From Apteryx mantelli (taxonomy: Eukaryota; Chordata; Aves; Apterygiformes; Apterygidae): a DNA stretch of 64,000 nucleotides. The stretch is from contig NC_090002.1 of NCBI RefSeq assembly GCF_036417845.1, forward strand, positions 1,674,001 through 1,738,000. The letters run 5' to 3'. The notes beneath the pieces were generated by a model, which saw only the letters and a program-made list of their open reading frames with translations, was not told where the DNA came from and did no database searches. A program made the position numbers and the translations under genes. Of the stretch, positions 23,201-35,839 are shown in pieces (the stretch's first letter is position 1; each line of letters begins with the position of its first letter).

Positions 23201-25287
23201 AGTGTTTCTGCTGCCTGTCTCAACTCTTGCCCCAGCAGTCCTGGTACACTCAGCTGAGAAGGCAAGCTGCTAATTGATAAGAAACTGATTAGAGCAACAA
23301 AGTCCAGAGTTTGCTTCCATCACCCCCAGGTGCTGAACTCAGACCAGTAAGCAGCTGAACTCCCTCGCCCACCTCTGAGAGCTGCAGAGTTGAGTAAGGA
23401 CAAAACTAACATTTGAAGAATTCTGCAATAAAAAGGAGACTGCTGACACTCGCAGAGATGCCCAAGTGGGCAATGCAGGAGTAGAGATGGGCAGGAATCT
23501 GAATTTGCCTACCTGGCCAGCATTCCTGTTCCACTGAGCTCCCAGAGTTTATGAAGGGCTTAACACAAGTGGATGGAAAGACAGTATCAGTACTGAGGAT
23601 GGCACAAAAAACAGCCACATCAGCATTCAGCTTGTTAATTATCCTCTGGATCACCTCCCCTCCACATTCACTGCAGAAGAATCTCAAGGCATTTCCAAAC
23701 CTAAACAAATATGAGAATCAAAAGGAGACTGGGAAGTCAATACTGCAAATGGATTTTCCATTACCACAAGGGCAGGCACCAATGTCCAGAAAGCACCACA
23801 ACCAGGGTAATTATTTGCTGCCTGTACTCTGTATTCACAGAAGGTGCCTTGCCTGGTTTGCAGCAGCAAAGGGCAACTGTGTTATTGATCAGGTCAGATG
23901 CCTGTCACCCTCACAGGCATCGGGGGGGTTTTGAACAAGCCACACAAAGGCAGTATTGGAATTGTCACAAGTTCATGCTTGATTTATAAGGCAATCCGAA
24001 GCAGATTTATTGACCCCCTTTCCTCCTCTGCAGGGCAGAGGGAAGCAAAACAAAGCTTTGTAGGACCTGTCTGGTCCTACTGCCAGGACCTGACAGAAGA
24101 GGCCTCTGGCAGGAACCTCTGCAAGAAGGAAGAGTGAATGCCGAGGCCTGCAGAGGTTTCTAACTGGAAAAGCACCAGTGTGCCCCATTTGGGAGCATGG
24201 ATCACTGCAAAATGCTGCTATTGAAAGCAGCCCTGCCCTTCTCCAGCAAATAAATGCCTCTTCTCAGCTGCTCCTAAACCCATCCTGATCTCACCTGATC
24301 ACCTCACCCTGTCCAGGGGCACAGGATCCAACTCAGAGCACATCAGGTGTATCAGAGCACAGGGAATCCCCTCCAGGGTTAGCACTCCAGTGCACTGAAG
24401 CATCCAGTCTTTCTCTGATGCAAAGTAGGGACAAGTAATAGGAAAGAGGAGATAGGGCTTTGCAATATAAAAGCACAGGGCCAAATACTAACCCACAAAA
24501 TAGAATTCCTGCCTGCTCACATCAGACAACAGCTGGAGAAAGATCAAGCAGAGTAGTTCCCACAGCCTGATCCTGCTCCCACACTGACCAGTCACGATAG
24601 CATCATTTCCCAGCACTGAGGGTAGAAACATCATCCCTTTTCCTTTGCAAATTAATTCAAGTCAGCTTTGAAGGACTTAAGTTCCCCAACCAAGATGACT
24701 TAAGGTCATATAAAAATTAGAACTCACAGGAAGTTCACACCTAATCCAGGCCCCAGCTAGCAAAGCAGCCCTTAAGGGAGGTCACAAGCTTATTCTTTAA
24801 ACAGAGTGTTTTCTTACAGCAGGCAACAGTACAGTTTTTGTAGAAGAGGTGACAGTATGAGTGCATCAAGTAGCATGGAAATAAGAGGGTGAAATTAAGC
24901 TCCTTGCAAACAACTAGAGAGCCTTTGCCTTTCAGCACTAGCCAAGAACTTTGTAGAGATTAGTCTATTACCTTCATGACAAGGCTGCTAACCAGAGATT
25001 TGTGAAAGTGACAGCTTTTTAGAGCATGCCCAAGGTAGTCTTCACCCAAGACCAGCACACTCCCTGACCTAGAAGTCAAGCATTTGAACAAAGAGCAGGG
25101 AACAGAGAGAAAAAGGTAGAAATGCATGAATACAAGTGGAGAATTAAATAATTAAAATATTAAGCAAACTGGCAGAGGGAAGTGAGGTGGCATCTAGGAA
25201 GAGGCAAACAAGGAGCAAGTGGCCCTTTGATTGCATTTAAAGTTCAAATCAGCCTACAACTGAGTTATCACATGTGGCCACAGCATA
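20260..25287. other. Intergenic or intronic sequence, no gene seen
   Basis: Moderate to low GC sequence with short open frames only. A C-rich stretch at ~22680-23110 gives Pro/Ser-rich frames that look like composition, not coding. I recognised no repeat family here. Confidence 0.4.
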
Positions 25288-25293
25288 GCCAGG

Positions 25294-25670
25294 TGTCGGA
25301 GTGGGAGAAGGATCCGGAGTAACGACGGAGTCTCAATGTGAGTATGATCGTTCTCCCTTTATTCAAGCTGTTACAGAGTATATATAGACAGGCGATAGAG
25401 CATGTGCTAGCAATAGCTATATGATTGGTTTACAGTCTCTGTTCACGTGCCTAAAGCGAATATATGATTGGTGCAAGGTTGCTGTTCATGTGGAGGGGTC
25501 TGTCGGCACCCTCCTTGACTTGTTTACCACTACTTGCCTTCCCCCTTCTGTAACGGTCTAGGGATGTTCAAGGACAGCTCGCATACATGTGGGGCCCTCC
25601 CTCCATTGTGAAGACAGGATTGCTCACTTCTAAGAGATCATGCCCCTTTTCGCTTAACCATTCTTCCACA
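25294..25670 (-). mobile_element. Solo LTR of an endogenous retrovirus, 377 bp
   Basis: Read on the minus strand it starts TGTGGAAGAATGG and ends CTCCGACA, so it has TG...CA termini. It is flanked by a perfect 6-bp target duplication GCCAGG (25288-25293 and 25671-25676). Inside are a TATATATA box (25386-25379) and an AATAAA signal (25363-25358) in the right order for U3-R-U5. A 6-bp duplication fits the avian ERVK class. No internal viral genes are present. Confidence 0.85.
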
Positions 25671-25676
25671 GCCAGG

Positions 25677-28500
25677 GAGAAATAGCAGGAGGAAAGGGTA
25701 AAATATAATCACTTGGGTTATAACTATCAGAATCAAGGAACACCACATCATTCCCAAGGGCCACTAAGAGCCAAAAGAGACATCTCAAAGCATTTCTACT
25801 GTGCTGGGGTGCTTGGCGAGGATTGTCACATTACTTTGTACAGAAGTCTAAAGAAGTTTGTATAATTCAAAGCATAGCTAGTCAGAAAAACAGGTTTGGA
25901 TAAGATTGAGAACAGTCTCGATGCTCCCCACCGAGTTCAGATGAGTTCCACTTTAAACCATCACAGAAAGCCAGTCCATTTCTTCTGCATCCATCTCTTT
26001 CCACCTTCATCATTCTGCTGCCTCTGCAGCATGGATGAGACCAAGAGAGGAAGAACTCACAAGAAAGTCACACACCATTCCTAACCACAACTAGTCTGGT
26101 GAGAGTTTTGCCCTCCTTGCTACATCTAACAAATCTCAACGGTTCCCTAAACCTTCTGAGGTTAAATACAGGAGAAAAGGCACATAGACACTTCCACTCA
26201 GCCTACCCTTCCTAAGCAGAGCTTTAGGAGCTGCCGTGAAGAGGATGGCTTAGCCTGTTGCAGGCCATAGAAGCTCTAGCAGTACTACAGAAGAGCCAAA
26301 GCCATACAGGTGCTAGGTTGCCCCCCACAAGGGCCAGCACAGGGAATACAAGGAAGATCCCAGCTGTGTGCACAGCTTGAGTTTTCACCTGCTAGCACCT
26401 GGAGAGAGGCCCAAGGGTAGGGTGGCTAGGGAGCAGCATAAGACAATGGCTCCTTCAGGTTACAAGCTGGATGTACAGCAACCAGGAGAGAAAGGAAAAG
26501 ACTTTCTGCTCTGTTCTCTTGGGCTTGTCTCAAAAAGATCTCAGGAATGCAAGTACTTTGAAAGTCTTTCCCCTAAAGCACCAGTTTTATTTGGACACAA
26601 AACCTGGGCTAGGACTGCACAATGGGGCTTTGACTTCTGCAGTTTCACCTCCCTGTAACATCTGATAGTTGGCAGCTCTCTCTCAGGGTGCCTTGAGTAA
26701 ATGAGGCAAGGTGGGAGCAGGGACAAAGGTAAAAAGTGCTATCTGGTAGCCCTGAGCCCTCAAAAGGCAGCCACAGAGATTCCCACCATTCGGAGCATCT
26801 CTTAGCTGGGAGAAGAGAGAATTGAGAATTATAGATTTTAAAAAGTCAAGGTCTTTAAGGAAAAAAAGTGATTGTTTTTCCCCTGACATTTGGGCAGTTC
26901 ATTGCTTTAAAGACATCCTTGAGGGGCATTGCTCTGGAACCTTCTAACTGAAGAGAAGGAATTACTCATGCTAGCAATCATCCTGTTTGCTTAGCACAAA
27001 GAGGTCATATTCACAGAAACAGTTTACCTCCAGCATGGTTTAGTAGTCCATGTTTTTTCTTTATAAACTCAAACATCCAGAAACATCCTTCAGGGGGAAA
27101 AAAAAAGAGCCCTTCAGAGTGATTCACCTTCTCCCAGTAGGAAGAGAACTGGGCACCAGGCTCCCAGGGTAAGAGTAGCCATTAGTGTGTATAGGAAATG
27201 GAGTTAAGCAGTAAGTTAGAATACGCCCCAGTGATCCATAAGTAGACAAATCATGATTTACTAGGCTAAGCATAATATTAATCTGACATGCTGCAATATT
27301 AAAATCAACATAGCGTATGGGAATATGTAATTATTTCCTAAGAAGCACTTTTGTCCAAGGAAGTTTAAATAACAAGGTTCAGACACTAAGGTAGCGAGGT
27401 GCAGCTTTGCTGTTGAAGAAGAGAAATTGCAGCAGATTTCCTACTGAATAGCAGGACTACTTCTGCTACTGCTTACAATTAGTGCCTCACTTCCCTCCCT
27501 ACAAGCTCAGCTATGATGATCTCAGGCAGACTGAAGCTGCCTCTCCTTGAGCTCTTTGCCAGGGAGGAATTGCTTGGCAGTAATCAAAGCATCCAGAGGA
27601 GAGATGACCCCTGCAATTTATCTCACACCAGATCTCGACAATAGCTTGGCCTGGCAATTGTCATTGGCTAATTATTTTGTCTTCAATGAGACCTAGTGGC
27701 TACACATGAGAAGCAGAGTTTGGGCTGTTATCTGATAGTCTCTGAAGTGCTCTGCTCAGTGAAGCTGGACCCGGAGCTTTACCACATCAGGGGATCACAT
27801 TGTATCAGTGGAATGACTGAACCAAGACTAAAGGGCCACATGAACCTGCCATGGTACAGTGCTAAGCCATTACACACAGTAATGTGGGGATAGAAGTGTA
27901 GTTGGAGCAGTAGCCATTTCTGCTTACGAGAAGAAAAATAGAGGAAGAGTTCTTCCTCTAAACCCATACTTACTTCCCACAAGGGGGCCTCCTCCCCCGT
28001 CCCCATTTCTAACATCTAAGAAAAGGGAAGCTAATATTGGTGTCTCTGGCATTAAGTCTGGAGGAAGCAGCACTCACATTGGTAACAGATTCCACTTCTT
28101 TCCTTGAGAGGAAGGCAAGCCATACAGAAGAGAAACAAGTATGACTCTTATTATGTCAGTCCCTCACTCCCAACGGCAAGCAAGGCATTTGCTCTGTCCT
28201 CCTCAGCTACTCCATAGTCTGGTAAGTCCGGGGTGGGGGGAAGGGGAAGCTGTTTGGAAGATGGCTAAGCTTGGTAGCTGAAGAGCTTTTGGCTCAATTG
28301 GAGCGCCTCCTGGCTAGGAGATGGTGGTGCCAACAGGACCAGCACCAGCAAGTATCTGCCACCTATGCTTTAGTGATTTCCCATCCCAATGGTCCACATC
28401 TTTCCCAGGCAGCCACTCCAGCAGTCCACTCTCCCACCACAGACCTTGAAGTCTTCACCAGATAGAAGACAACTATAACTCTAAGAGGGGAATTAGGCAT
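25677..28500. other. No gene seen between two LTRs
   Basis: Non-coding sequence with no long frame of convincing composition. I looked on the minus strand for later perilipin exons that would continue the gene at 30126-31702 and found none. Confidence 0.4.
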
Positions 28501-28506
28501 AAGAGG

Positions 28507-29098
28507 TGTGGCAGAACACACCTACCCCCCCCCCCCCGACACACACGCACACACACCTCTCAGGCCCAAAGCATGGCAGAGCACAACTACCCCCCCATCT
28601 CAGGCCCAAAGTGTGGTGAAGCACAACTATCCCCCCCATGCACAAACACCTTATCTCAGGCCCCAGCTGACCTCAAATAACTGACTGCACCCATGGCTGA
28701 ACAGGAGGAACTAGGTGATACTGGTTGCAACTGGTGAGGCCAGAAACGGGCATGAGAAAAAAAAAGGTACAACTCCACACCAAATATTGTATGACCATGA
28801 GTCAAACTCCGTGCCCATAAATAGCGCTGCAGCCTAGAGCCCCTTGAGCTCTCCTGCACAGCAGCAGGCTGCACAGCAGTGAATCTCCCCTTAAGTTGTG
28901 ACTCCTCTCAAGGTTACTCTCCTGGAGTTAAGAGAGCCTCCGACAAGAAACCGTTGGAGTGGTAAGAAACTGAGACTCGGGCACTAACAAATGTGCAGTA
29001 AGATTTGCTTGCTATGACTACACTGTATGGCCATCTTCAATAAATCTGTTAACTAATAACCAATAACCTTCTCCCCCTCCCCCTTCACCCCCACGACA
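28507..29098 (+). mobile_element. Solo LTR of an endogenous retrovirus, 592 bp
   Basis: It begins TGTGGCAGAACAC and ends CCCACGACA, with a 5-bp target duplication AGAGG on each side (28502-28506 and 29099-29103). A TATA-like CATAAATA lies at 28816-28823 and AATAAA at 29039-29044, giving plus-strand orientation. The 5-bp duplication suggests an ERVL- or ERV1-type element. It lies ~1 kb downstream of the last exon seen in the minus-strand perilipin piece. Confidence 0.82.
28520..28665. repeat. C-rich minisatellite inside the LTR
   Basis: Two to three imperfect ~45-bp units contain CTCAGGCCCAAAG, GCACAACTA and a run of C. A 14-C run is followed by an ACACAC tract. It probably expanded after insertion of the LTR. 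Confidence 0.7.
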
Positions 29099-30125
29099 AG
29101 AGGCCAAATGACAAAGGCTGTCAGGATCCTGAAAGCTCCCCACAGCTTTTCCAAGTGTTGGGAAGCACCAGGAGGACACATGCCTGCCACCAGGCCTAAA
29201 AATGAGAAGGCATTATAGCTCAGCCTCTCCCAGGCTAGTACCAAAGCTCACAGCTGTACTCCTTGTTGTTCCACTGCTGGTTGACCACTTCTTGCATTCC
29301 TGAGTGCAATATCCCAGCATCAAGATATGTTACCCAAAACACTTAAGGCCTGAATACTTGGATAGCCAGCAGCTGATGAACTAGTTTTGTGCATCCCCAT
29401 TGCTGAAGGCAGGCTCTGAAAACTTCTGGGACAGGCACAAGCACTGCTACTGTTTTCTGTGACAACTCTTGCTCTGCTACCCAAGACCCAGGATGAGCAT
29501 GCTCAGAGTCTCCATAGCAGAACTGCAGGCTTGCTCCTAGGGCACAAGTCCAGCCTCTACTTTGCCCAGAACCAAGGAATAGGAAGATGACTACCTACTC
29601 CCTTACCTCCAGACCTATGGAAATTGCAACTTGGAAGCATCTTGGGAACTTGAAGACCATTGCTTAGTTTCAGAAGCCTCTATTTTCAGAACTTTGTCCA
29701 CATACTGCATTTTCCAGTTCCTTAAGTGATACTGCCTTGTTCTGCACCAGAGCTTTTGCAGGTAGAAGAGTACAGTTCACATCTGTTGATCAATACCTGT
29801 TCTTGCAGCCTCTCTCCAAAAGAGAATAGAAGGTAAGCTTTCCTGCATGCAGTAGTTTTATTTGAAACAGTTATAACCTAGTACAAGCAGCTTCTAGGAA
29901 CACACTTCTAGAAATTGAACACTAGCTGAAGGCTTTAGACCAACAGCAGTCACCGTGCTGAGCATAGACGCTGTCTGGACACATTGGTGAAGGACATATC
30001 ATGAACTCCTTGCTAGAGAGGAGGAAGCATTGGATGCTTCAGCTGTTTTACTTCTGGCCCAAGTATCAGCCCCTACTCCTGAATGGATCTACAGCCATTT
30101 AGGAAGTGTGGCCCTGCTACCTCAC

Positions 30126-31702
30126 CTCCCTCAAGAGCCTCCTTGGTTGCATCTATCACCTCTGTCACTTTGCTGCTCACAGCATCCTTTGCATCAGCCA
30201 CTCTGGATGACATTAGCTCTTTTGTGTCAGAGAGAACCTACGGAAATAGGCTAGTGTCAGATAAGAACTGCAGTGCTCTGTGACCCAGTCCCTGCTGCAC
30301 CAAGAGGAGTCTTCAGACAGTATCTCCCGCTTGCTTTCTTACTCCTAAGAGAGCTCACTCTATGCACTCAGAGATTTGTTTCCTCAAGAGAACTTGAAGT
30401 ATTTCTATCCTTGTAAAGGCCAGCTCTGCCCTCCTCTTCCAGCCAAGGAGGGCATAGCCTTTGGTTCTTACCTGGTCCATTGACTTTTGAAGGAGAGGGA
30501 GCTTCTCCCCTACTTTATCCAAGCCCTTGGAGGCATATTCATTTGCCACAGCAACTGCAGAAAAGAGGAGGTGTCAAGACTTGGGTTTTCTACTATTTCA
30601 TCTTGCAAGTCCTGCCTCCCCGATTATGCTGCCTTGCAGGGACTGTGGGTAAAGACTCCCACTCAGGCAGATGTGTTTTGATATAAACTGGATTTGCTGA
30701 GCAGCTTGTCTTGGTTTCCACTGCTGCTTGGTCTTGAGCTAAGTCTGTTCACTTTGAGAATAACCAGTCCCCACTTGCACTAGCAAGAACATAGCCACAT
30801 ACTTTGGAGTCCCACCTGCAGCTTGTTTAGTTCTTGACCAGACAGTTGCTTAGCTCTCACTTCTGCCCTAGCCTCCATGTCCCAGGGATCTAGAATCACA
30901 CAGTAAACAGGAGGGGGCCCACTCTGGTCTTAGAGTTAAACCAGGCCTGTCACATCAGCTGTTTTGTCAGACCCTTGCCATCAGGATCAGCCCCTCTCCC
31001 TCCATGAGGTTTAAAAACTTCTCACATGCTGAGGGTCTAGTTCTGGTTCTTGGGTTTTTTTTGTTTGTTTGTTTGCTTTTCCCCCCCCTCCCATTTGTGG
31101 GGGTCGGGGGGGGGGGGAAGGCAGCTCCACAGGAAACAGGACCATTAGTAATGATAGCCCTCCAAGTGGGGCTTTTCTTCCAGCCCCCATGGGCTTCTAA
31201 GAATCAAACTACAAGCAGCTGTCACCTAATACTTTGGGCCTGGCAAGATCAGTTTTAGGGTAGTCAACACCTGAGTCAAATCCAGTCCTTCAGGAAGAGA
31301 CACTTCTTCACACTACTCTGATTAGGACTCAGCCTTTTTTGCTTTACTTGTAAGTCTGGAGCTATCCCTTTAGTAAGTCAATGAGAGAGGTGCCTTTCCA
31401 CACCCAAGGGCTCCTTTCAGGGTTGGAAGGAACCAAAGAGTTAGGAGTCCCTCTGGGAAGGGGATTTGGCCCTCACAAGCAGGTGTAAGCCTCCCCACCA
31501 CATTACCTTGAGGCTCTAGCGTAGTCAGAACTGGTTGCACACAGGTAGCTGTGGCTTCAGTCACACTCTTCACTCCTTGCTCTGCTGCCTCACCCACAGA
31601 TCTGATGTAGGAGTGGCTCTCCTTGGTGGAGACATAAGCTGTAGAAACCACATCACAGGCAGAGCTGACCAAGGTCAGGTTAGCCACCAGATTTATTGCA
31701 GC
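30126..31702 (-). CDS. PLIN3-like: Perilipin-3-like gene piece, amino-terminal exons
   Basis: Perilipins coat lipid droplets. Three minus-strand exons fit one another. Exon 31702-31507 encodes LTLVSSACDVVSTAYVSTKE and ends in LEPQ (the PAT-domain core; starts phase 0, ends phase 1). Exon 30554-30472 (83 bp) encodes ANEYASKGLDKVGEKLPLLQ. Exon 30237-30126 encodes VLSDTKELMSSRVADAKDAV and on to VIDATKEAL, the start of the 11-mer repeat region. The VLSDTKEL and VIDATKEAL wording is closest to PLIN3 as I recall it. All junctions are GT-AG and all frames are open. No start-codon exon was found upstream and no later exons (LPLTDEEL region, helical bundle) downstream, so the gene is either truncated or extends beyond detectable homology. 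Confidence 0.7.
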
Positions 31703-32575
31703 CTACGAGGGCAAAAAAAATAAAACAAGCCATGAGGCTTCCAAGCCTGACAGAGCTTTCTATGCAGCCCTGCACCAAAGCTTCACCTTTCTGCCTGTTC
31801 AAGTAACCTGGTCTGGTTGAAGGAGGGCAAACCACAGCTCATATTCACTTCAAAACCTGCAACTCACTAAAGAAACAAGCTGTGGAACGCTACTGATATT
31901 TATGGTTGGTCCATAACAGAAAGGTTTTCTTCCAATACAGAGTCATCCAAGGGACAGAGGAGAGTGTAGACAGTCTCAGTACTGCTAGAACCTTACCCAG
32001 CTCCAGTTCATTTGACATAGTTATTAAACAATTCCAGGAAAAGCTTTATCAGAACAGGATCGCATTGATGTTAAGCTGGAAGACTCCACACTAGTCAGCA
32101 AGACACACGCTGCAGTCCACAGAGGCAAGTGCATGAGGTTTTGGGGCCCCCAAGACATGGGAGCCATTCCACGAAAGCATTGCCCAGGCTCTCGACTAGA
32201 GGTGTAGAGAAGCATCGCTCCTAGCCAAGAGCCAGGCTATTTTGCTTAATCTAGCAGGTTACTTACAGGGTCTTCAGGCCTGCTCTTTTGGCTGTGCCAC
32301 CACTCATTCCCAGAGAAGCTGCAGGGCACAGGCTGAGCAGAAGAGACTCCTCCCTTTGGGCAGGCTTAGTTTCCCCCTAGCCACAGTAGCAGCCGCTTCC
32401 TCACGCCTGCACCCAGAAGCTGCTGCTCCAGTTACAGCTCACACAGAGTACCTACCTGCTGTTCCAAGTGTCTCCCCCCCTGCTGATGTGGGGGACATGC
32501 TGGCAGGATGTAGAAAGTCTAAGATCTATTTACATGTTCACTTTCAAATGCATTTGATTTCTGATTTGCCTTTAG

Positions 32576-35500
32576 TTGCAACAATGAAGGAATGTATTTA
32601 CCTGGGACAGGACAAATTGGAAGACAAGTTGCCAAACCTGCAAGAACCAGATGACAAGGTAACAGTTTCTGGTGGATGGGAGGCCAGGTGAACTTGCTTG
32701 TCTAGCTGGACCTGGCCAGTCTCCTTGTTCTGGGCTGAGAGAAGAGCAAGGCTCTCTTCTCTTCTCCCACCAGGTATCTTGTGAGTCACTCATAACTGAC
32801 TTCAGTATTGAATCTCTTTGAACCCTTACCCAGCAAATGGTGTGCCTTGGTCCTGAACTTCTATGCAATAAAATTTAGACTTAAATCTGGTCTGTAGAAA
32901 CAAACAAAACAAAACAAAAGAAGGGTGGTGGGTGGCTATGACCTCCAGAGAAAAGCCTTGTTACAGACCAGTTGAATCTACATACATGCAACTTCTACTG
33001 GAGAGGAAAGAACCAATATTGACTGAAGGAGTACCTTGACTAAAAATGCTAATCCTTCAATCTAACACAGAACTAGAAATTCTCGCCAACTAGGAACATC
33101 CCCCCCCCCCCTTCTTGGTGTCCATGACATGTTCTTCTGGAACGCTCTCCCTCACAGAGGAGATGAGACCTGGGTACCTGCCAGTTCCCTTGGGCTGGCT
33201 CAGATGTCCATTCCCCCTGCTTCCTACCCCAAGGCTCCTCTAACAGCCTAAACCAGCTCCTCCTTTCACTCCCAACTTCCTTTGGTTATTTTTGCCTGAA
33301 TGGCTCTTTTGACTGTCTGATCAAGCCTGGTACATTTAGTCAATAGACTTAAATGCAAATTCTGAAGTTAGATGGCAAACATACTGTAATCTGTACTCAG
33401 TAGCTGCAGTGCAGACACTCCTGGCGCTGGACTTTCCTGCTGAAATGATTAAAAGACAAAGGAAACAAACAAATAGTTACTCTCCAAAAACAAATGAGTG
33501 TTACTTGAGCACTCTGTGTTGAGAGTTTCAATCCTGCAGCTCTGTCCCAACTGGGAAAAGTTTGAAGCTGCAAAGCCAGAACCCTCTGGAGCTGTCACAG
33601 CTGTTCTGACTTGCCCTTCTGTCCCCTTCTCTCCCAGCTGGTGGGTTGGTACTCTGCTACATGCATGTTCTAGAGTCCATCTTCTGGGAAGATGTTAGAG
33701 CACAGCTGGAAACTCTTTGTATCCTTGCTGCTGGACTACTGTCCCTTGACAAATTTGAATACTCTAACCTGAGGTGAAGTTTCTTAACATTTGTTGTCCC
33801 ACGTTCTTCTCACTGAAGCTCTCAATGACAATTTTAACAAACTGTCAGATTATTTTTGTGGAAGGTCCCATGCAAGTCTCATTACAGTTTCCACATCCCA
33901 CAAACTGGGTGAACTGCACCCCAAGCAGAGCTTACTCACACTTGTAGTCTGATTTATTCCCCACCTGGGCTGGTCAAATAGCTCTGATGTTGAAATAGTC
34001 TCATCAACCTCACGGTTGTACCAAATGCTGTTCTACAGAAGTGGGTACATTCAGTCTTCTGATCTCTCTCTACATTCTCTCTGGCATCAAAGAGCTGGTG
34101 TCACCCAGCATCACTGGTGCCGAAGACGCTGCGATCAGAGTGGTGGTGTTGGAGGCAGCCAGGGAAGTTGTTCAGAGAGTCCTGGAGTCTGATAGGTCCG
34201 TGGTGACCAGCCAGGGCATGGCAGTGGATTGCGAAGCAGGCAAGATCACTGACAGAAGTGTGGAAGCTGTGCCAGGAAAATCGGATCACCATTTCCCCAT
34301 CACAGATGAGGAACTAGGTCAGAAAACACTTGCGTGAGGCAGATCTGCAAAGAAGATCTTTCTAGGCTTCTCTGCAATGTAGAGAGGTAGCGCGAGTGTG
34401 TGTGGTTGGGGTACTCGGCCTCCCAGTTCCTGCTATATTTGGGGGATACAGACACTTTTAAAAGCCATGGTCACTCTGACTCTAACCTGCAAGGCTTCAT
34501 GACTGCTGACCATCTGTCGTATGCACTCTAGGACAATTAACAATTAACTTCTCATCGCTGTTTTTTCCAGCTGACCTTGTGGTCTCTGTGGAGGGGACTG
34601 AAGGGGCAGCTGTCCAGCAGCAGTCAGACCATCAGGGTTATTTCATACATCTGAGTTCCTTGCCCACTCATCTGCATCAAAAAGCCTACCAGTGCTTCTT
34701 AGCCAAAGTGAGGAAGATCAAGACGGTCACGCAGGAGACTTTCTCAAAGTTGCAGGAGGTCATTGAGCTGGTAGGAACACTGTTCTGTCTCCAAGCGTCC
34801 TGTCTTGAAGCTGCTTGCTGTACAGCAGTCTTCCCCTTTACTCCCTGTGAAGACCAGGAGGATCTCTGTGCCAGCTCACAAGCTGGCTGGGGTAGTCACA
34901 AGGCAAGTCTTGCTGCTATAGTAATTCACCCTTGTCTTCGCTTTCCTGTCCTACTCCAGACTGATTGTGTCAAGCAGGGTATTGGTCAGAAGCTTCAAAA
35001 TGGGCAGGAGAAGCTGCACCAGATGTGGCTGACCTGGAACAAGAAGCAGCCAAAAGAGAATGAGGACGCAACTTCCTTGGAGCTGAAGATAGTGGTCTGC
35101 TGGAGATGCTGGCTCACTGAAGCTGTTTTGGGGTGGGAGTGGGTGCACTGGGAGCTGCTTCTAAAGCTTCCTTTCCTCCCCTGTAGTGGCTGGAGGTCCA
35201 GATTCTGGCCATGTCTCATGGCATCACCCAGCAACTGCAGCACACTCTGCAGACTCTACCAGCCAACAGCCAAGGCTTCCCATCCAGCATCCAGGACAAG
35301 ATGCAGCAGGTACAGCAGGAATTACAGGAGACCCACAACTCCTTGCAGGCTGCTGCTTCTTTCCAAGACCTGTCCAGGAACATCCTGACCCAGAAACACC
35401 ATTTAATGAACACAGGCCAGGAGTGCATGGATGAACTGCTGGAGTATGTGGAACATAATAGACCTCTTGCCTGGCTGGTGGGACCTTTCACACCATTTTC

Positions 35501-35597
35501 TAGAGCCTCTGTAGGATCACAAAAAGGGACAAAAGAGAAGGAAGGTGAGGGGAATAAGTCCTCTAATACCTACTCTTGTGGGAACCAACTTCTCTAG
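32576..35597 (+). CDS. PLIN3-like: Perilipin-3-like gene piece, middle to carboxy-terminal exons
   Basis: Five plus-strand exons have consistent phases. 32576-32658 (83 bp) reads GQDKLEDKLPNLQEPDDK. ~34095-34317 starts LVSPSITGAED and ends HHFPITDEEL. 34571-34770 contains VQQQSDHQGYFIHLSSLP. 34960-~35091 contains NGQEKLHQMWLTWNKKQ. 35187-35597 contains NRPLAWLVGPFTPF and then a stop. The VQQQ...YF and GQEKLHQMW motifs match PLIN3 best among perilipins; WLVGPF is the conserved carboxy-terminal motif. The first two exons are much more diverged than the last three, and the 11-mer helix exon has lost most of its repeat pattern. The donor at 35091 (ATA|GTGGTC) is weak. PAT-domain exons upstream on this strand were not found, so this may be a 5'-truncated copy or pseudogene with intact frames. 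Confidence 0.72.
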
Positions 35598-35790
35598 CTA
35601 GTACTGATATAAAAGTTTCCCCTGAACTGTGACTCCTGCTGTTGATAGTAAATCATCCCTCCCCTGCAGTGCTTAAAACTGATCAATGACTTCTAATCCA
35701 GGAGTACTCAGGATTCAAGAACAGTTTTGTAACAACAGGCATTCTTGCATGTAAAAAATAAGCAAGCCTGGTGATCCCAAGCCACCTCTA

Positions 35791-35839
35791 AATAAATTAA
35801 GATCAAGCGTGTATGATGCAGAAAGCTTTCTGAAATAAA
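35791..35839 (+). terminator. Two poly(A) signals for the plus-strand perilipin-like gene
   Basis: AATAAA occurs at 35791-35796 and again at 35834-35839, about 200-240 bp after the stop codon. This gives a short 3' UTR and supports a real 3' gene end here. Confidence 0.55.

Noticed and set aside
28531..28665. CRISPR-like repeat-spacer pattern in the C-rich minisatellite
   Set aside because: Units are few, imperfect and tandem with no unique spacers, and they sit inside a vertebrate retroviral LTR.
32572..32868. Minus-strand ATG reading MSDSQDT as a first exon for the amino-terminal perilipin piece
   Set aside because: The following donor would not give the phase needed by the exon starting at 31702, and the match to perilipin starts is too short.
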